Shown here in pieces: positions 62,963-64,000 of a stretch of 64,000 nt of DNA. Origin of the DNA: CAZFDT01 sp964518335 (GTDB lineage: Bacteria; Planctomycetota; Phycisphaerae; Phycisphaerales; Phycisphaeraceae); contig CAZFDT010000016.1 in assembly GCA_964518335.1 (NCBI GenBank), positions 1 to 64,000 of the forward strand, in the 5' to 3' direction. The notes under the pieces are model-generated. The model was not told where the DNA came from. It worked only from the letters and a program-made list of their open reading frames with translations, and made no database searches. Every line of letters begins with the position of its first letter. Within the stretch, counting starts at the first letter, position 1. The position numbers and the translations under genes are program-made.

Positions 62963-63256
62963 AAAGCCCAGCCAGTAGCCGTTCAGGGCGTTGGCTTCCA
63001 CGAGCCCAAGCAAGATACCCGCTTCACGATCAGCGAACTCGTCCGGCGCGAAGTCCTAGCCCGCCTCCTCACACTCAACCACGAACCCTACGCCGAGGAA
63101 GTCAAAACCAGCCTGCACGACAAGTAAGAGGGCCACAAAGCTGGCACTGGCGGCAAGCGTGGTCGCAAATCCAAGCTTGGGCAGGCCCTTGAGTCACTGG
63201 CAAGCAGCCAACCCGAACTGCCCTTTCGGACCACCAATGATGACTTAAGTATATGA
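62963..63256 (+). pseudogene. C-terminal tail of a large methylase-like protein, with internal stop
   Basis: In frame with the integrase fragment follows LVRREVLARLLTLNHEPYAE and a Lys/Gly-rich tail, which resembles the end of large Eco57I/PglX-type DNA methyltransferases; this is from memory and tentative. An in-frame TAA at 63125-63127 interrupts it, after which the same frame continues (GHKAGTGGKRGRKSKLGQ, QPELPFRTTNDD) to a TGA at 63254-63256. Both the junction and the stop indicate a dead gene. Confidence 0.5.
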
Positions 63257-63314
63257 TGAGGAATTATTTACGAGAATGGTGAAGGCGATTCGGCAGTTTT
63301 GTTTGTTTCGAATA

Positions 63315-63343
63315 TTGCTTTTGTGGCATTCGGACGATAGGAT
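63315..63343 (+). promoter_or_regulatory. Promoter of the HTH/PIN gene pair
   Basis: TTGCTT (63315-63320), a 17-base spacer and TAGGAT (63338-63343), 29 bases before the start codon at 63372. The surrounding bases are AT-rich relative to the region. Confidence 0.5.
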
Positions 63344-63371
63344 GTGGGTGTCTTTCAGAGAGGATTCTCCC

Positions 63372-63827
63372 ATGGCCTTGGCACTGGAACAACCTGTAGC
63401 CCCGTCGGAAGAAGACGTGAAGCTGGCCAAGCAATCCAGCCGGAGCTTGACGGCGTTGGGTGGTCAGGTAGTGACGTGTCGGATCAAGTCAGGGGAGGGC
63501 GAGCCGGTTGAGATCGAACTGCCGATGGCAGCGGTGCGGATGCTGGCTCAGATGTTGGCGCAGATGGCGGAGGGCAAGGCGGTGATGCTGATGCCCATCA
63601 ACGCGCAGCTGACCACGCAGCAGGCGGCGGATCTGCTGGGGGTGTCTCGACCGTTCTTGGTGGAACAGATCAAGCGCGGTCAACTGGCGTTTCAGAAAGT
63701 CGGGACGCACCGGCGGATCGCCTTTGCGGACCTGATGAGCTACCGACAGAAGATGTCGGCAGAATCGCAGGCGGCAATGGACAGCTTGGCCGCGGAAGCG
63801 CAGGAACTGAAACTGGGGTATGAGTGA
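63372..63827 (+). CDS. HTH (excisionase-type) DNA-binding antitoxin
   Basis: ATG 63372 has AGAGAGGA seven bases upstream; a longer in-frame ATG at 63276 is not supported. The 151-residue protein has a middle region of about 40 residues (VTCRIKSGEGEPVEIELPMAA) and a MerR/excisionase helix-turn-helix at about 80-125 (LTTQQAADLLGVSRPFLVEQI, VGTHRRIAFADLMSY). This layout is typical of antitoxins partnered with PIN-domain toxins. It overlaps the next gene by four bases (GTGA). Such proteins usually repress their own promoter. Confidence 0.82.
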   Translation: MALALEQPVAPSEEDVKLAKQSSRSLTALGGQVVTCRIKSGEGEPVEIELPMAAVRMLAQMLAQMAEGKAVMLMPINAQLTTQQAADLLGVSRPFLVEQIKRGQLAFQKVGTHRRIAFADLMSYRQKMSAESQAAMDSLAAEAQELKLGYE

Positions 63828-64000
63828 CGACGTTCACCGCCATCCTTGACGCTTGCGTGTTATATCCAGCCCCGCTGCGGGATCTGCTGGTGCAGTTTGC
63901 TGTGGCCGGCCTTTATCGTGCACGGTGGACGGAAGAGATTCATGACGAGTGGATAGACAGTGTGCTGAAGGATCGAAGCGATCTGACGCGGGAGAGGTTA
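63824..64000 (+). CDS. PIN-domain toxin, N-terminal part (runs off window)
   Basis: GTG start at 63824 overlapping the antitoxin stop. The visible 59 residues (TAILDACVLYPAPLRDLL, YRARWTEEIHDEWIDS, DLTRERL) match PIN-domain ribonucleases, with the first catalytic Asp in LDACVLYP and an acidic residue in the EIHDEW helix. The product would cleave RNA and be neutralised by the upstream HTH protein. An ATG at 63820 is in another frame and is ignored. Confidence 0.8.
   Translation, partial: MTTFTAILDACVLYPAPLRDLLVQFAVAGLYRARWTEEIHDEWIDSVLKDRSDLTRERL

Overview
The window looks like chromosome from a planctomycete, most likely class Phycisphaerae. The evidence is high GC, many secreted proteins ending in PEP-CTERM anchors (PEP, hydrophobic stretch, RRRR), dockerin-like modules with the signature LDLVLGYWG, one LEPR-XLL giant protein, and an abundance of DUF4838 and Gfo/Idh/MocA genes. 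No rRNA, CRISPR array or complete tRNA is present.

Layout. 1-9.1 kb: six minus-strand secreted or surface proteins, five with PEP-CTERM anchors, including an alkaline phosphatase; most have their own sigma70-like promoter. 9.4-15 kb: a Gfo/Idh/MocA oxidoreductase divergent from a TIM-barrel glycosidase-like gene, a DMT-type permease and an anchorless paralogue of the 2.8 kb surface protein. 15-26 kb: a large polytopic membrane protein, an oxidoreductase, a GH130-type glycosidase, a heparinase-like gene, an HpcH/HpaI aldolase and a DUF4838 protein. 26-36.3 kb: an SDR gene divergent from a tight operon of oxidoreductase, a five-gene Opp/Dpp-type ABC transporter, a sugar-phosphate isomerase-like gene and a zinc-less MDR dehydrogenase. 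36.3-48.4 kb: beta-propeller glycosidase-like gene, DUF4838 protein, matrixin-like protease, a dockerin/PEP-CTERM protein and the 1677-residue LEPR-XLL protein. 48.7-62 kb: the only transcription factor seen (GntR head, LacI-type ligand domain), a third DUF4838 protein, two propeller genes, a TIGR03790 protein, a lipoprotein, an SSS symporter and a decaying aldo-keto reductase. Several gene remnants lie here: an N-acylglucosamine 2-epimerase, a sulfatase tail and an alkaline phosphatase start. 62.6-64 kb: a 42-bp 3' half of tRNA-Gly(CCC), a tyrosine-integrase fragment, a broken methylase-like tail and an HTH/PIN toxin-antitoxin pair. This is probably one end of an integrated element extending to the right.

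How it may work. I read the body of the window as a carbohydrate-scavenging locus. Secreted and cell-wall proteins would attack a complex glycan, three transporter types would import products, and oxidoreductases, an isomerase and an aldolase would process the sugars. The strongest structural signal is a 14-bp dyad, about TTGATMTATRTCAA, lying within or next to at least a dozen promoters, including a related repeat over the promoter of the lone regulator. This suggests one regulon. The link between dyad and regulator is inference.
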